A stretch of DNA of 64,000 nt from Pseudomonas japonica (GTDB taxonomy: Bacteria > Pseudomonadota > Gammaproteobacteria > Pseudomonadales > Pseudomonadaceae), in the NCBI RefSeq assembly GCF_013522925.1, contig NZ_JAAMQU010000009.1:217320-281319 (forward strand), in the 5' to 3' direction. Within the stretch, counting starts at the first letter, position 1; the number at the start of each line of letters is the position of its first letter. Positions 27,682 through 37,973 of the stretch are shown here, piece by piece. The notes beneath the pieces were generated by a model. It ran no database searches. It was not told the DNA's origin and saw nothing but the letters and a program-made list of their open reading frames with translations. The translations under genes were made by a program, and so were the position numbers.

Positions 27682-29013
27682 TCAGGTAGCCGACTGGCTC
27701 GCCCCTCCTGCCCCTGGCAACTCGACCTCCGCGCATAACCCCCCGCCTACGCGGTTACACAACCGCAACTGGCCGCCCAGGCTGCCGGCCAATTGCGAGG
27801 CGATGGCCAGGCCCAGCCCGGTGCCGCCGGTGTCACGGTTGCGCGAGCTTTCCAGGCGGTAGAACGGCTTGAGCACGTCGCTCAATGCCTCTTCCGGTAC
27901 CCCCGGGCCGCGGTCGAGTACCTGGATGGCGAGGCGGCCGCCGGGGTAATGTTGGACCTGTACCTGGGCCTCACCGGCAAATTTGAGCGCGTTGTCGATC
28001 AGGTTGGTCAGCAGCCGGCGCAGGGCCTGGGGGCGGCTGGTGATCACCCGCTCGTGCGGGGCCGAGAGCTCAACCGCCTTGCCGGTATCGAGGTAATCGA
28101 ATACCAGGCTTTCCAGGAACGCATTGAGCTGCAGGCGGATGGCGGGCTCCCGGGAGGGCTCGGTACTGCGGGCGAAGGCAACACCTTCCTTCACCAGGTG
28201 CTGGATTTCGGTGAGGTCGCTCCAGAGCTTGTCCTTTTCGACGCTATCATCCATGAACTCTACCCGCAGTTTCATCCGGGTGATGGGCGTTTGCAGGTCA
28301 TGGGAGATCGCAGCGAGCAGCTGTACCCGTTCTTTCACATAGGCCGCGATCCGGCGCTGCATGGCGTTGAAGGCCACGGCGGCATGGGCCACTTCCGTGG
28401 GGCCACGCTCCTCCAGGGATGCCGCAGGCTGGTTCGGGTCCAGGCTTTCCGCGGCTTGGGCCAGGCGTGTAAGGGGGCGGATCGCGGTGCGCACGGCCAG
28501 CCAGGTACCGGCCACCAGCAGGGCCAACTGTGCGGCCAGCAACAAGGGCAACCAAGGCGACAGCGGCATGATGGAAGGCCGCACGTCGATGGTCAGCGGC
28601 TCGCCATCGCTTAGGCGCAGGTGGGCCTGGTAATGCGGCGGCGAGTCCTCGATCGTTTCGAAGGCCACCGGGTAGCGAGCCCCTACCGTTGCCTTGATCG
28701 ACTTCACCGACATGGGTTCGTCACCAGCACCCATGGGCGTGCCCGCCTGCCCCGCGCCCAACTGGTAGCGGTAATTGGAGCGCTCCAGCCGCGATAACCA
28801 GCTGGCGCGTTCGGCCGCTGGCAGTCGGTCCAGGATCGCGACAGAGGTGTCGATGTCATGCTCGAAGTTGCTGAGCATCAAGGACCTGGCGCTGTTGTAG
28901 CGTTCATAGGTTTGCAGCGCGAAGGACAGCCCCTGCGCGAGCAGCAGGCTGGCCAGGAAAATCAGCGACAGCCGGGCAGCCAGGGTGCGGGGCCACGGTA
29001 GCCAACGCCTCAC
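27682..29013 (-). CDS. Sensor histidine kinase (EnvZ-like)
   Basis: A 443-residue inner-membrane kinase: TM1 at about 10-30, periplasmic loop to about 150, TM2 about 150-172, HAMP, phospho-acceptor helix with H238 (AAISHDLQTPITRM), and an HATPase domain with N, G1 (DRGPGVP) and G2 (GGTGLGLAIA) boxes. It overlaps the upstream response regulator gene by four bases. The signal is unknown. Confidence 0.88.
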   Translation of the reverse strand: MRRWLPWPRTLAARLSLIFLASLLLAQGLSFALQTYERYNSARSLMLSNFEHDIDTSVAILDRLPAAERASWLSRLERSNYRYQLGAGQAGTPMGAGDEPMSVKSIKATVGARYPVAFETIEDSPPHYQAHLRLSDGEPLTIDVRPSIMPLSPWLPLLLAAQLALLVAGTWLAVRTAIRPLTRLAQAAESLDPNQPAASLEERGPTEVAHAAVAFNAMQRRIAAYVKERVQLLAAISHDLQTPITRMKLRVEFMDDSVEKDKLWSDLTEIQHLVKEGVAFARSTEPSREPAIRLQLNAFLESLVFDYLDTGKAVELSAPHERVITSRPQALRRLLTNLIDNALKFAGEAQVQVQHYPGGRLAIQVLDRGPGVPEEALSDVLKPFYRLESSRNRDTGGTGLGLAIASQLAGSLGGQLRLCNRVGGGLCAEVELPGAGGASQSAT

Positions 29014-29753
29014 AATGGGTTCTCCAGCAACTGCACCGGGAAACTGAACACATACCCCTCGTTGCGCACGGTCTTGATGTACGCCGGCTGGCGAGCGTCG
29101 TCGAGCAGGCGCTGGCGCAGGCGGCTGACCAACAGGTCTATGGAGCGGTCGAACAGGTCGGCTTCCCGGCCCTGGGTAAGGTTGAGCAATTGCTCGCGGC
29201 TGAGCACGCGCTGCGGATGATCGAGGAATACCCGCAGCATGCGGTATTCCGCCCCGCTGAGGGCCACCACGGTGCCCTGCGCATCAAGCAGGTGCCTGGC
29301 CGTGGTATCGAGCCGCCAGTCGCCAAAGCCCAGCAGCCGCGCCTGCTCACTTACCACCAGGTTGGGTGGCAGCATCCGTGTGCGGCGCAGCACTGCGTTG
29401 ATCCGCGCCAGCAGCTCACGGGCCGCGAATGGCTTCACCAGGTAGTCGTCGGCGCCCATTTCCAAGCCGATGATCCGATCGGTTTCGTCGTCCCGGGCAG
29501 TGAGCATCAACACCGGCGTGGCGCGGTGCTTGCCGGCGCGCAACTCCCGGCACAGCACCAGGCCATCGTCGCCGGGCATCATGATGTCGAGCACGATCAG
29601 GTCGACCTGCGCGGTGTCCAGAAACGCCCGCATCTGGCGCCCATCCGCCGCCAGGGTGGTGCGCAGGCCGTTCTTTTTCAGGTAGTTGCCTACCAGCTCT
29701 CTTATCTCTCTGTCGTCATCGACGATCAGAACGTGATCAACCTTGGCGTCCAT
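29010..29753 (-). CDS. OmpR-family response regulator
   Basis: A 247-residue protein: receiver domain with acidic VDDD pocket, phospho-acceptor D56, and K in DDYLVKPF, then an OmpR/PhoB winged helix (about 145-240). The ATG at 29753 is chosen over a GTG one codon earlier. Divergent from the DUF2790/DipZ-like/hydrolase cluster 220 bp away, which is a plausible target. Confidence 0.88.
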   Translation of the reverse strand: MDAKVDHVLIVDDDREIRELVGNYLKKNGLRTTLAADGRQMRAFLDTAQVDLIVLDIMMPGDDGLVLCRELRAGKHRATPVLMLTARDDETDRIIGLEMGADDYLVKPFAARELLARINAVLRRTRMLPPNLVVSEQARLLGFGDWRLDTTARHLLDAQGTVVALSGAEYRMLRVFLDHPQRVLSREQLLNLTQGREADLFDRSIDLLVSRLRQRLLDDARQPAYIKTVRNEGYVFSFPVQLLENPL

Positions 29754-29973
29754 CACTGGGCCCTTGCAGTCGTGGGGTGCTGGCAGTCTACCGGCAGCGC
29801 CTTTGGCTGACAGCTCGCTTTGTAGCCTTATGTATCAGCCTACCGGGCAGATACTCGGCGCAACATTAAAGGGCCGCAGCGGACACAAGCGAGATACCTC
29901 CGGGGAGTGAAATGTGCTCAACAAGCCGCAACCAGGCTTGAACGGCCACCCCATCACTCTTGGAGAAACACTC

Positions 29974-30237
29974 ATGAACATTAAAGCCTTCGCTACCTCG
30001 CTGTTCACCGTCGCCCTGTCGCTTGGTGCGGTCATGGCCCACGCCGACACGCAAACCCTTCACCAGAGCTACCAGTACGGCACCCACCTGGATATCCAGC
30101 ACGTGAATTCGGTGACTGCGGACGACGGCCCTGCTTGCGGCGTGACCACCTATCACATGGCCTATGAGGACTCGCAAGGCCAGCAGCACGTGCTGGATTA
30201 CCTGGGTGGTACCCCGGGCTGCACCAACCAGCAATAA
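29974..30237 (+). CDS. DUF2790 secreted protein
   Basis: An 87-residue protein with a signal peptide (MNIKAFATSLFTVALSLGAVMAHA, cleavage after AHA). The mature part holds the family features ACGVTTYHMAYEDSQGQQHVLDY and GC near the C-terminus, giving one probable disulphide. The family is largely confined to Pseudomonas and often lies beside two-component systems; its role is unknown. GGAG at 29962-29965 supports the start. The 50 residues read upstream in the same frame are not part of it. Confidence 0.85.
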   Translation: MNIKAFATSLFTVALSLGAVMAHADTQTLHQSYQYGTHLDIQHVNSVTADDGPACGVTTYHMAYEDSQGQQHVLDYLGGTPGCTNQQ

Positions 30238-30307
30238 GTGCGAGGCCATCCAGCGCTGCCGGAATGTACCGAGGCGGCCACCGCTTTCATCGAAGTCGGA
30301 GAACGCC

Positions 30308-31522
30308 ATGTTCATCATTGCTTTCCTGGGCGGGATGTTGACCATCCTCAGCCCCTGCATTCTGCCGGTTGTGCCGTTCCTCTTCGCCCGGCTGCACCAG
30401 AGCCGCGCTTCCATCGTGTTCACCCTGAGCGGCCTGGTGATTACCTTCGCCGCGGTGTCCAGCCTGGCGGTGGTCGGCAGCAACTGGGTGGTGCGGGCCA
30501 ATGCCGCCGGGCGCCACATCGCCCTGGCGGTGATGGTCGTGTTCGCGCTGTCCCTGCTGGCCCCCCGGCTTGGCACCTGGTTGGCAAAGCCGTTCGTGGC
30601 ACTGGGCAACCGGCTGGCTCCGGCGGGGCCTTCATCGGCCAGCCCCTTCACATCGGTGCTGATCGGCGTGGCCACGGGGCTGCTTTGGGCACCCTGTGCC
30701 GGGCCTATTCTGGGGATCATCCTCAGCGGCGCCATGCTCAGTGGCCCCAGCGCTCAAACCAGTGCATTGCTGCTGGCCTATGGGGTAGGTAGTGCGGTGT
30801 CGCTGGGCCTTGTGATGCTGGCCGGCAAGCGCATGGCGAAGCACTTGCGGTTTTCGCTTCCTGTGATGGCGTGGGTGCGCCGAGGTGTGGGGTGCCTGGT
30901 GTTGCTGGCGGCGCTCGGGATTGCCGGCGGCGGCACCGGAGCGCTGCTGGCGGGTACCTCTTCAGCCTTTTCTGCCCGGATCGAGCAAGGTGTGCTGCGC
31001 GGCGTTTCGGCGGTTGTGGATCGGCTCACCGCTCCCGCCGTGGCTGCGAGCGAGCCGGACCTGACGCCGATGGGCCAGATGCCTTCGTTGGCCGGGGCGG
31101 TGCAATGGCTGAATTCGCCTGAGCTCACCCCCGAAGCGCTGCGTGGGAAAGTGGTGCTGGTGGACTTCTGGACCTACGACTGCATCAACTGCCAGCACAC
31201 CCTGCCCTACGTGAAGCAATGGGCCGAGCGCTACGGCAAGGACGGCCTGGTGGTGATCGGTGTGCATACCCCGGAGTACCCGTTCGAGCGAATCTTGGCC
31301 AATGTACGGCAACAGGTGGCGCAGCTGGGCATCACCTACCCGGTCGCTGTGGATAACGACTACGCGGTGTGGAAAAGCTTCGGCAACCAGTACTGGCCTG
31401 CTCATTACCTCATCGACGCCAATGGCCAGGTGCGCTACAGCCACTTCGGAGAAGGGGCTTACGACACCCAGGAAAAGGCAATCCAGACGTTGCTGGCTGA
31501 GCGCGCTTCCGCTGCTCGATAA
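30308..31522 (+). CDS. DipZ-like CcdA-thioredoxin fusion
   Basis: A 404-residue inner-membrane protein. Residues 1-215 form a CcdA/DsbD-like electron-transfer unit with six helices and the redox cysteines C17 and C130 (SPCILP, APCAGP). Residues 255-400 are a periplasmic TlpA/redoxin domain with active site C292-I-N-C295 (TYDCINCQHTLPY). It would carry reducing power from cytoplasmic thioredoxin to a periplasmic disulphide or peroxide substrate. Shorter than the mycobacterial DipZ, which has an extra C-terminal domain. It is followed 61 bp later by the secreted hydrolase and probably shares its transcript. Confidence 0.87.
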   Translation: MFIIAFLGGMLTILSPCILPVVPFLFARLHQSRASIVFTLSGLVITFAAVSSLAVVGSNWVVRANAAGRHIALAVMVVFALSLLAPRLGTWLAKPFVALGNRLAPAGPSSASPFTSVLIGVATGLLWAPCAGPILGIILSGAMLSGPSAQTSALLLAYGVGSAVSLGLVMLAGKRMAKHLRFSLPVMAWVRRGVGCLVLLAALGIAGGGTGALLAGTSSAFSARIEQGVLRGVSAVVDRLTAPAVAASEPDLTPMGQMPSLAGAVQWLNSPELTPEALRGKVVLVDFWTYDCINCQHTLPYVKQWAERYGKDGLVVIGVHTPEYPFERILANVRQQVAQLGITYPVAVDNDYAVWKSFGNQYWPAHYLIDANGQVRYSHFGEGAYDTQEKAIQTLLAERASAAR

Positions 31523-31583
31523 AACGCGCCCACTCCCTTATCCGGCACGCCACAGGGCGGCTGGAACCCCGAGGAATTCCATC

Positions 31584-32639
31584 ATGCACACACGCACCCG
31601 TGGCCTTCGCCGCCACCTTACCGCCGCCGCTGTGATGGCTACCGCCTTGCTTCAACCGGGGCTGCAAAACAATGCCCTGGCCAGCGAGGCCGATTCAAGC
31701 CAGGTTGCGCCCGTCACCGTGGGCGGCCACACCGACCTGGGCCCGCTCAAGCATGTAAAGGCGGGATTGCTGAATGTGGCGTATGCCGAGGTCGGCCCTG
31801 CCGACGGCCCGGTGGTGATCCTGCTGCATGGCTGGCCCTACGATATTCACAGTTACGCTGACGTGGCGCCGGCATTGGCCGCCAAGGGTTACCGAGTACT
31901 GGTGCCCTATGCCCGCGGTTATGGCGACACCCACTTCCTTTCGGCCAAAACGCTGCGCAATGGCGAGCCGGCAGCGCTGGCCACCGACCTGATCGACTTC
32001 ATAAATGCCCTGCATATCCAGCGCGCCGTGCTCGGTGGCTACGATTGGGGCGCGCGCACTGCCGATATCGTGGCCGCGGTATGGCCAGAGCGCGTGAAGG
32101 CCTTGGTGGCGGTAAGCGGGTACCTGATCGGTAGCCAGGACGCGGGCAAGGCGCCGCTGCCCCCGGCGGCCGAGCTGCAATGGTGGTACCAGTTCTACTT
32201 CGCAACCGAGCGTGGCCGCCAGGGCTATGCGCAGAACACCCATGACTTCGCCAAGCTCATCTGGAAGACCGCCTCGCCACGCTGGAACTTCGATGACGCC
32301 ACCTATGATCGCAGCGCGGCGGCGTTGCAAAACCCCGACCATGTGGCCGTCACGGTCTACAACTATCGCTGGCGCCTGGGCCTTGAAAAAGGTGAAGCCC
32401 GTTACGCCCCACTCGAGAAAAAACTCGCTGCTTTCCCCTCCATCAGCGTGCCCACAATAGCCCTCGAGGGCGATGCCAACGGTGCGCCGCACCCACCCGC
32501 CGAAGCCTATGCCAAGCGCTACACCGGCGGCTACCAGTACCGGCTGATCGAAGGCGGCGTGGGCCACAACCTGCCACAGGAAGCACCGCAAGCCTTCGCC
32601 CAGGCGATCATTGACGCGGACCACCTTCAGGGCAAATAG
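31584..32639 (+). CDS. Secreted alpha/beta hydrolase, epoxide-hydrolase-like
   Basis: A 351-residue protein. A long arginine-containing leader (RTRGLRRHLTAAAVMATALL) ends near residue 34 (ALAS), so it is probably exported. HGWP (82-85) forms the oxyanion loop; the nucleophile is the aspartate D154 in GGYDWGA rather than a serine, as in epoxide hydrolases and haloalkane dehalogenases; the histidine in GVGHNLPQEAP completes the triad. No epoxide or halide substrate can be assigned. Last gene of the cluster opened by the DUF2790 protein. Confidence 0.82.
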   Translation: MHTRTRGLRRHLTAAAVMATALLQPGLQNNALASEADSSQVAPVTVGGHTDLGPLKHVKAGLLNVAYAEVGPADGPVVILLHGWPYDIHSYADVAPALAAKGYRVLVPYARGYGDTHFLSAKTLRNGEPAALATDLIDFINALHIQRAVLGGYDWGARTADIVAAVWPERVKALVAVSGYLIGSQDAGKAPLPPAAELQWWYQFYFATERGRQGYAQNTHDFAKLIWKTASPRWNFDDATYDRSAAALQNPDHVAVTVYNYRWRLGLEKGEARYAPLEKKLAAFPSISVPTIALEGDANGAPHPPAEAYAKRYTGGYQYRLIEGGVGHNLPQEAPQAFAQAIIDADHLQGK

Positions 32640-32748
32640 GCAAGGCACCGGCAGTGGCAATCGAAGCCGTTCCAGGCTCACCTACCTTTGATTTCCCTGC
32701 CCTGCCCTTAACCGCTACGCTGAGAGCGTTTCCCTCAGCCAACCGGTA

Positions 32749-33669
32749 ATGTGCGTGGACAGATTCCAGGAAATGAAAGTGCTGCTCGCGGTGGTGGAAG
32801 CGGAGAGCTTTGCCGCCGGGGCGCGCTTGGTGGGTATGTCGCCGCCCAGCGTGACCCGGGTGATCGCCGGGTTGGAAAATCGCCTGGGTACTCTGCTGTT
32901 GGCACGTAACACGCGCGGCTTGCGGTTGACCGAGGCCGGGCGGCGCTATGTGGAAGACTGCAAGCGCATTCTGCTGGATCTTGAAGAAGCCGAGGAGCTG
33001 GCCACCGGCAGCCGCATTCGCGCCCGGGGCAACCTCACCGTGACGGCACCAGTAATGTTCGGCGAATTGTTTCTGGTGCCCCTGATCACCGAGTACCTGG
33101 CCCAGCATCCGGAGGTGACAATCAATGCAGTGCTGCTGGACCGGCTGGTGAACGTGGTGGACGAAGGCATCGACGTGGCGGTGCGCATCGGGCGGCTGGC
33201 CGACACGGGCTTGCAGGCGATCAAGGTGGGTGAAATTCGCCCGGTGGTATGCGCCGCGCCGGCGTTTCTCGACCGAGTCGGCCGGCCGCAGGCACCCGAG
33301 GATGTGCTGGCACTGCCGATTGTGATGTCATCGGCGAGCAACCTGCTGACCGAGTGGCAGTTCATGGACAACGAACGTGCCCTGGCCCTGCGCCCCGAGC
33401 CGCGCCTGCTGGTGAGCTCCAACCAGGCGGCCATCAACGCGGCGCGCCTGGGCTGGGGGCTCACCCGGGTACTCTCCTATCAGGTGGCGGACGCTGTGAG
33501 AAAAGGCGAGCTGGAAATCGTGCTTGAACCGTTCCAGACAGCGGCGCTGCCAGTGCACATTCTTTTTCACGGTGATCGGCCCTTGCTCGCCAAGGTACGT
33601 ACCTTCGTGGACCACTGCACCCGCCGGCTACTGGCCGACGCGGCCTTGCACACCGTGCCGGCTGCCTGA
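32749..33669 (+). CDS. LysR-family transcriptional regulator
   Basis: A 306-residue LTTR (helix-turn-helix in VEAESFAAGARLVGMSPPSVTRVIAGLE). The GTG at 32755 (MDRFQEM) is the conserved family start and may be preferable to the ATG at 32749; no clear ribosome site separates them. It belongs to the subgroup often beside oxidoreductase or GST genes. It ends three bases before another LysR gene. Confidence 0.83.
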   Translation: MCVDRFQEMKVLLAVVEAESFAAGARLVGMSPPSVTRVIAGLENRLGTLLLARNTRGLRLTEAGRRYVEDCKRILLDLEEAEELATGSRIRARGNLTVTAPVMFGELFLVPLITEYLAQHPEVTINAVLLDRLVNVVDEGIDVAVRIGRLADTGLQAIKVGEIRPVVCAAPAFLDRVGRPQAPEDVLALPIVMSSASNLLTEWQFMDNERALALRPEPRLLVSSNQAAINAARLGWGLTRVLSYQVADAVRKGELEIVLEPFQTAALPVHILFHGDRPLLAKVRTFVDHCTRRLLADAALHTVPAA

Positions 33670-33672
33670 GCC

Positions 33673-34575
33673 GTGGTCCGTTATCGCGAGCTGCAGGTGT
33701 TCGATGCCGTGGCCCGGGGCAGTAGCCTCGCGGCCGCAGCCCGGCAACTGGAGCTATCCCTCGCCACAGTGGCGCGCAGCGTCGCAGCGCTCGAAGCGCG
33801 CCTGCAAAACACCTTGTTGTTACGGGGCCCACGCGGGGTAAGCCTTACCCCCGCAGGCGAGCAGTTCGCGCACAGTTGCCGGCAGATCCTGGCGCAAACC
33901 GAGGTCGCGGAGCGCTCGGCGGCGGGTATACACGCCCGGCCCGAGGGCCAGTTGACCGTCGCTTTGCCGCTGCTGATCGACTTGCAGGTGTTCACACCCA
34001 TCGCCGTGGCCTATCTGGAGGCTTTCCCCGGGGTGGGCCTGGCGATCCAGGCCAGCGAGGGGCTGCCCCGGCTACTCAAGGACGGGATCGACGTGGCCAT
34101 CGTGGTAGGCCAATTGCCTGATTCCTCCGAGTTTGCCATCCCATTGGGAGAGGTTCGGCCGATCGTGTGCGCCGCGCCTGCCTACCTCGCACGGTGGGGC
34201 CACCCTGCTACGCCGGAGGATTTGAAAGCCCATCGCGCGGCAGTGGCCACGTCAGCGAGCTACGACGCGCAGTGGCGCTTCTCGTCAAGGTGTGCCAGCC
34301 GTGCGGCCAAACCCGCTCACGTATTGAGCTGCACTACACAGCGCGGGGCCATCCGGGCAGCCACCCTGGGCGCCGGCCTGGTGCGCTGCCTCAGCTACGA
34401 GGCTCACGAAGAGCTGCGCACGGGCCAGTTGGTCCAGGTGCTTACGGGCTATCCGGGCATGGGCGTGCCCGCTCAGCTGATCTACCGCCACGGCCGCCGC
34501 GCCGAAGCCCGGGTGCGCACCTTCATCGACTTCGCTACCCCGCTGCTGCGCGGCCACCCAGCGTTTTCAGGCTGA
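33673..34575 (+). CDS. LysR-family transcriptional regulator (tandem copy)
   Basis: A 300-residue LTTR starting with GTG three bases after the previous regulator (MVRYRELQVFDAVARGSSLAAAARQLELSLATVARSVAALE). The domain layout and several motifs (RPIVCAAPAYLARWG versus RPVVCAAPAFLDRVG) match its neighbour, so the two look like diverged tandem duplicates. The two should be cotranslated. Target unknown; the GST 170 bp downstream is a candidate. Confidence 0.83.
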   Translation: MVRYRELQVFDAVARGSSLAAAARQLELSLATVARSVAALEARLQNTLLLRGPRGVSLTPAGEQFAHSCRQILAQTEVAERSAAGIHARPEGQLTVALPLLIDLQVFTPIAVAYLEAFPGVGLAIQASEGLPRLLKDGIDVAIVVGQLPDSSEFAIPLGEVRPIVCAAPAYLARWGHPATPEDLKAHRAAVATSASYDAQWRFSSRCASRAAKPAHVLSCTTQRGAIRAATLGAGLVRCLSYEAHEELRTGQLVQVLTGYPGMGVPAQLIYRHGRRAEARVRTFIDFATPLLRGHPAFSG

Positions 34576-34744
34576 GGCAGAACAGCCCCGGCGGGTGATT
34601 ATTCCGCAAAGTGGACTTATGGATTGCCAACCGTGGTGATTCTGCCGGGGCCGGGATAGGCGCAGCATGGCTTCACCAGCGTAGCCGCCCAGCCGGGCTT
34701 GCCAGTGCGCTGCCAGCCCTTCCCTACCCCACGGAGCCACGAGC

Positions 34745-35371
34745 ATGCCAAACCCAGTGAAACTGTACCGCCACTCGCTTTCCGGCCATGCCCATCGCGT
34801 GCAATTGCTGCTCTCATTGCTCAACGTGCCCACAGACCTGGTAGACGTGGACCTGGCCCGCGGCGAGCATAAGCAGCCAGCGTTTCTGGCGATCAACCCC
34901 TTCGGGCAAGTGCCGGTGATCGACGACAACGGCACCTTGCTCGCCGACTCCAATGCCATCCTGGTATACCTGGCGAAGACCTACGGCAGCGGCAGCTGGC
35001 AACCCGAGGACGCGCTCGCCGAAGCGCGGATTCAGCGCTGGCTGTCGGTGGCGGCCGGCCAGGTGGCGTACGGCCCCGCGGCGGCACGGTTGATTACTGT
35101 GTTCGGCGCGGCCTTCAATGCCGACGAAGTGATTGCCCGCGCGCATACCCTGCTCAAGTTGATGGACAGCGAATTGGCCGACCGCCCCTTCCTGGCCGGC
35201 ACTGAACCCACCATCGCCGATGTCGCCAACTACAGTTACATCGCCCACGCCCCCGAGGGCAATGTGTCACTGGAACCCTACCCGAATGTAAGGGCGTGGC
35301 TGTCGCGCATCGAAGCCCTTCCTGGCTTTGTGCCGATGGCGCCTACTGCGGCCGGCTTGCTTGCCGCTTGA
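34745..35371 (+). CDS. Glutathione S-transferase
   Basis: A 208-residue GST: thioredoxin-like N-terminal domain (residues 1-80) with [20 protein letters not shown], the cis-proline and GSH-binding GQVPVIDDN and [10 protein letters not shown], then the alpha-helical domain (90-200). Cytoplasmic conjugation or isomerisation. It precedes a flavin/FeS oxidoreductase by 53 bp on the same strand. Confidence 0.88.
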   Translation: MPNPVKLYRHSLSGHAHRVQLLLSLLNVPTDLVDVDLARGEHKQPAFLAINPFGQVPVIDDNGTLLADSNAILVYLAKTYGSGSWQPEDALAEARIQRWLSVAAGQVAYGPAAARLITVFGAAFNADEVIARAHTLLKLMDSELADRPFLAGTEPTIADVANYSYIAHAPEGNVSLEPYPNVRAWLSRIEALPGFVPMAPTAAGLLAA

Positions 35372-35424
35372 GCGCGAACACCTGACTGCCGGGGCCACCG
35401 GCAACCTGTTCAAGGAGGTGAGCC

Positions 35425-37470
35425 ATGGACACAGTGCGCCAACCGCCGGCATCGCCCTGGCATACCGGCGAGAAACAGCTTCAGCAGACGTTCAACGCAT
35501 CCGAACGCATGGAAGAGCTCGGCCGCCGGGTGATCCGGGACTACATGCCCGACCAGCATCGCGCTTTCTACCAGCAATTGCCGTTTATGGTGGTGGGCGC
35601 AGTGGATGCCAACCGGCGCCCCTGGGCCACCTTGCTGGAGGGGCCGGAAGGTTTTATCACCAGCGCCGACCCACACCACCTGAACCTGGCCACCGAGCTG
35701 GACTCGCAAGACCCCGCCACCCCCGGCCTGCAAGCCGGCCAGGCCATCGGCATGCTGGGCATCGAACTGCATAGCCGCCGACGCAACCGGGTGAACGGTG
35801 TTATTCAGCACGCCTCGGCCGCCGGGCTAGAGGTAACGGTGGAGCAGTCCTATGGCAACTGCCCCAAATACATTCAGGAACGTGCCTACAGCCGGGTTCC
35901 CGGGGCGATGAGCGACAGGCCGCCGGCGGTGCACGCTGTGGCCCTCAACGACCAGACCCGCGCGTTGATCCGTGCAGCCGACACGTTCTTCGTCGCCAGC
36001 TATGTGGAGAACGAGGATCGCGGCCGCGCTGTGGACGTATCTCACCGTGGCGGGCGCGCGGGGTTTATCAAGGTAGACGGCAATCGGCTGACGGTGCCCG
36101 ACTACGCGGGCAACCTGTTTTTCAACACGCTGGGTAATTTGCAGGCGAACCCGGTGGCAGGCTTGCTGTTCATCGACTTCGCCAGCGGTGACCTGCTGCA
36201 ACTGAGCGGTCGCACCGAGCTGCTGCTGGACAGCCCGCTGACCCTGGCGTTCGAAGGGGCCGAGCGGCTGTGGACGGTCGAGGTGGAGCAGGTGGTTGTG
36301 CGGCCAGCGGCGATCAACCTGCGCTGGCTGTTTCATGACTACGCCCCTACCAGCCTGGCCACCGGCACCTGGGCGGAAACGGAAGAACGCACTCGGCAGC
36401 AGGCACAACGTGGGCAGTGGCAGCGCTGGCGGGTAGCGCGGGTGGAACAGGAAAGCAGCGACATCCGTTCCATCTACCTCGAAACACCCGGCGCCATCCC
36501 GGTCCCCTTCGCCCCGGGCCAACACCTGCCCATGCGCATCCATACCGACCAGGGCGCCTTGATCCGGACCTACAGCATTTCCAGCGCGCCCGGCGAGGAA
36601 CACATCCGCATCAGCATCAAACGGCAAGGCCCGGCGTCGAGCCATCTGCATGATCGAGTGCAAGTGGGGGATCGGCTGGAGGTACGCTCCCCGGTGGGCG
36701 GCTTTACGCTGGTCGACAGCGACCGGCCGGTGGTGCTGCTGGGCGCGGGGGTGGGAATCACGCCGATGATCGCCATGGCCAAGGCACTGGTTGCGCAGAA
36801 TCAACAGCGGCAGAGCGCCCGACCTGTGCACCTGTTCCAGAGCGCTCGCAGCCTCGAGGAACTGCCCTTCCGGGAGGAGCTTGCGGCGCTTCAGCTCGGC
36901 TCAGCGGGCCAGTTGCACATCCATCGCATATTGAGCAGCCCGGGTGAGTTGGCCGTGCTGGACCGGGACTACCAATTGGCCGGGCGGCTGGAATTCACTC
37001 AGGTTAAGGCACGGTTGCCGCTGGATGACTACGACTTCTACCTGTGCGGCCCTGCGAGCTTTTTACAAGCCATGTACGACGGCCTGCGCAGCCTCAACAT
37101 CCAGGACCTGCGCATTCATGCGGAAGCCTTTGGCCCTTCGGCGCTGCGCCGCTCGGCGACCGAGCCTCCACCCACGCTGGCCCAACCACCGGCGGCTACC
37201 AACCCGGTACCGGTGCAGTTCAAAGCCTCTGCCGCCGAAGCTCGCTGGATACCCGGCGGTGGTACCTTGCTGGAGCTGGCTGAAAGCCGCGGGCTCAACC
37301 CCGAGTTCAGTTGCCGCGGCGGCTCCTGCGGCACGTGCAGCACGCGGCTGATCAGCGGCGAAGTGAACTACCCTACCCCGCCCGCGCAAATGCCGCCTGC
37401 CGATCAGGTGCTGATCTGCTGCGCCGTGCCGGCCCAAAGTAACGGCGAGCCGCTAGTGCTGGATGTATGA
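35425..37470 (+). CDS. PNPOx-like / ferredoxin reductase / 2Fe-2S fusion oxidoreductase
   Basis: A 681-residue three-part fusion with a GGAGGTG ribosome site. Residues 1-310 are a pyridoxamine-5-phosphate-oxidase-like split-barrel flavin domain ([20 protein letters not shown]). Residues 330-590 are an FNR-type reductase with the [11 protein letters not shown] flavin site, GAGVGITPM and [10 protein letters not shown] nucleotide-binding motifs. Residues 600-681 are a plant-type ferredoxin with C630, C635, C638 and C665/C666. This order would pass electrons from NAD(P)H through flavin to the FeS cluster and into the N-terminal domain. Its substrate is unknown. Its ATGA stop overlaps an alternative start of the next gene. 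Confidence 0.87.
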   Translation: MDTVRQPPASPWHTGEKQLQQTFNASERMEELGRRVIRDYMPDQHRAFYQQLPFMVVGAVDANRRPWATLLEGPEGFITSADPHHLNLATELDSQDPATPGLQAGQAIGMLGIELHSRRRNRVNGVIQHASAAGLEVTVEQSYGNCPKYIQERAYSRVPGAMSDRPPAVHAVALNDQTRALIRAADTFFVASYVENEDRGRAVDVSHRGGRAGFIKVDGNRLTVPDYAGNLFFNTLGNLQANPVAGLLFIDFASGDLLQLSGRTELLLDSPLTLAFEGAERLWTVEVEQVVVRPAAINLRWLFHDYAPTSLATGTWAETEERTRQQAQRGQWQRWRVARVEQESSDIRSIYLETPGAIPVPFAPGQHLPMRIHTDQGALIRTYSISSAPGEEHIRISIKRQGPASSHLHDRVQVGDRLEVRSPVGGFTLVDSDRPVVLLGAGVGITPMIAMAKALVAQNQQRQSARPVHLFQSARSLEELPFREELAALQLGSAGQLHIHRILSSPGELAVLDRDYQLAGRLEFTQVKARLPLDDYDFYLCGPASFLQAMYDGLRSLNIQDLRIHAEAFGPSALRRSATEPPPTLAQPPAATNPVPVQFKASAAEARWIPGGGTLLELAESRGLNPEFSCRGGSCGTCSTRLISGEVNYPTPPAQMPPADQVLICCAVPAQSNGEPLVLDV

Positions 37471-37496
37471 AAACAATCACTGACATGGAGCCACCG

Positions 37497-37973
37497 ATGA
37501 CCGACACCGAAACCCGCCCACCGCTTCCGCCGTTCACCCGCGACACCGCCATTCTCAAGGTGCGCCTGGCCGAGGATGGCTGGAACAGCCGCGACGCCGG
37601 CAAAGTCGCGCTGGCGTATACCCCCGACACCCGCTGGCGCAACCGCGCGGAATTCGCTACCAACCGCGCCGAAGCCGAGGCCTTTCTGCGGCGCAAATGG
37701 AACAAGGAGCTGGAGTACCGCCTGATCAAGGAGCTATGGGCCTTCACCGACAACCGCATCGCCGTGCGCTATGCCTACGAATGGCATGACGACTCCGGTA
37801 ACTGGTTCCGCTCCTATGGGAACGAGAACTGGGAATTCGCTGACAACGGGCTGATGGCCCACCGCTTCGCCTGTATCAATGACCTGCCCATCACCGAGGC
37901 GGAGCGCAAATTCCGCTGGCCCCTCGGGCGCCGGCCGGATGACCATCCGGGGTTGTCTGAGCTGGGGTTGTGA
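37497..37973 (+). CDS. DUF1348 (NTF2-like/SnoaL fold) protein
   Basis: A 158-residue protein matching the DUF1348/YesE group ([70 protein letters not shown]). The ATG at 37497 with GGAG at 37487-37490 is better than the one at 37467, which overlaps the previous stop. It is often next to flavin oxidoreductases and may process a small ring product; no reaction is known. Probably cotranscribed with the upstream fusion oxidoreductase. Confidence 0.82.
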   Translation: MTDTETRPPLPPFTRDTAILKVRLAEDGWNSRDAGKVALAYTPDTRWRNRAEFATNRAEAEAFLRRKWNKELEYRLIKELWAFTDNRIAVRYAYEWHDDSGNWFRSYGNENWEFADNGLMAHRFACINDLPITEAERKFRWPLGRRPDDHPGLSELGL

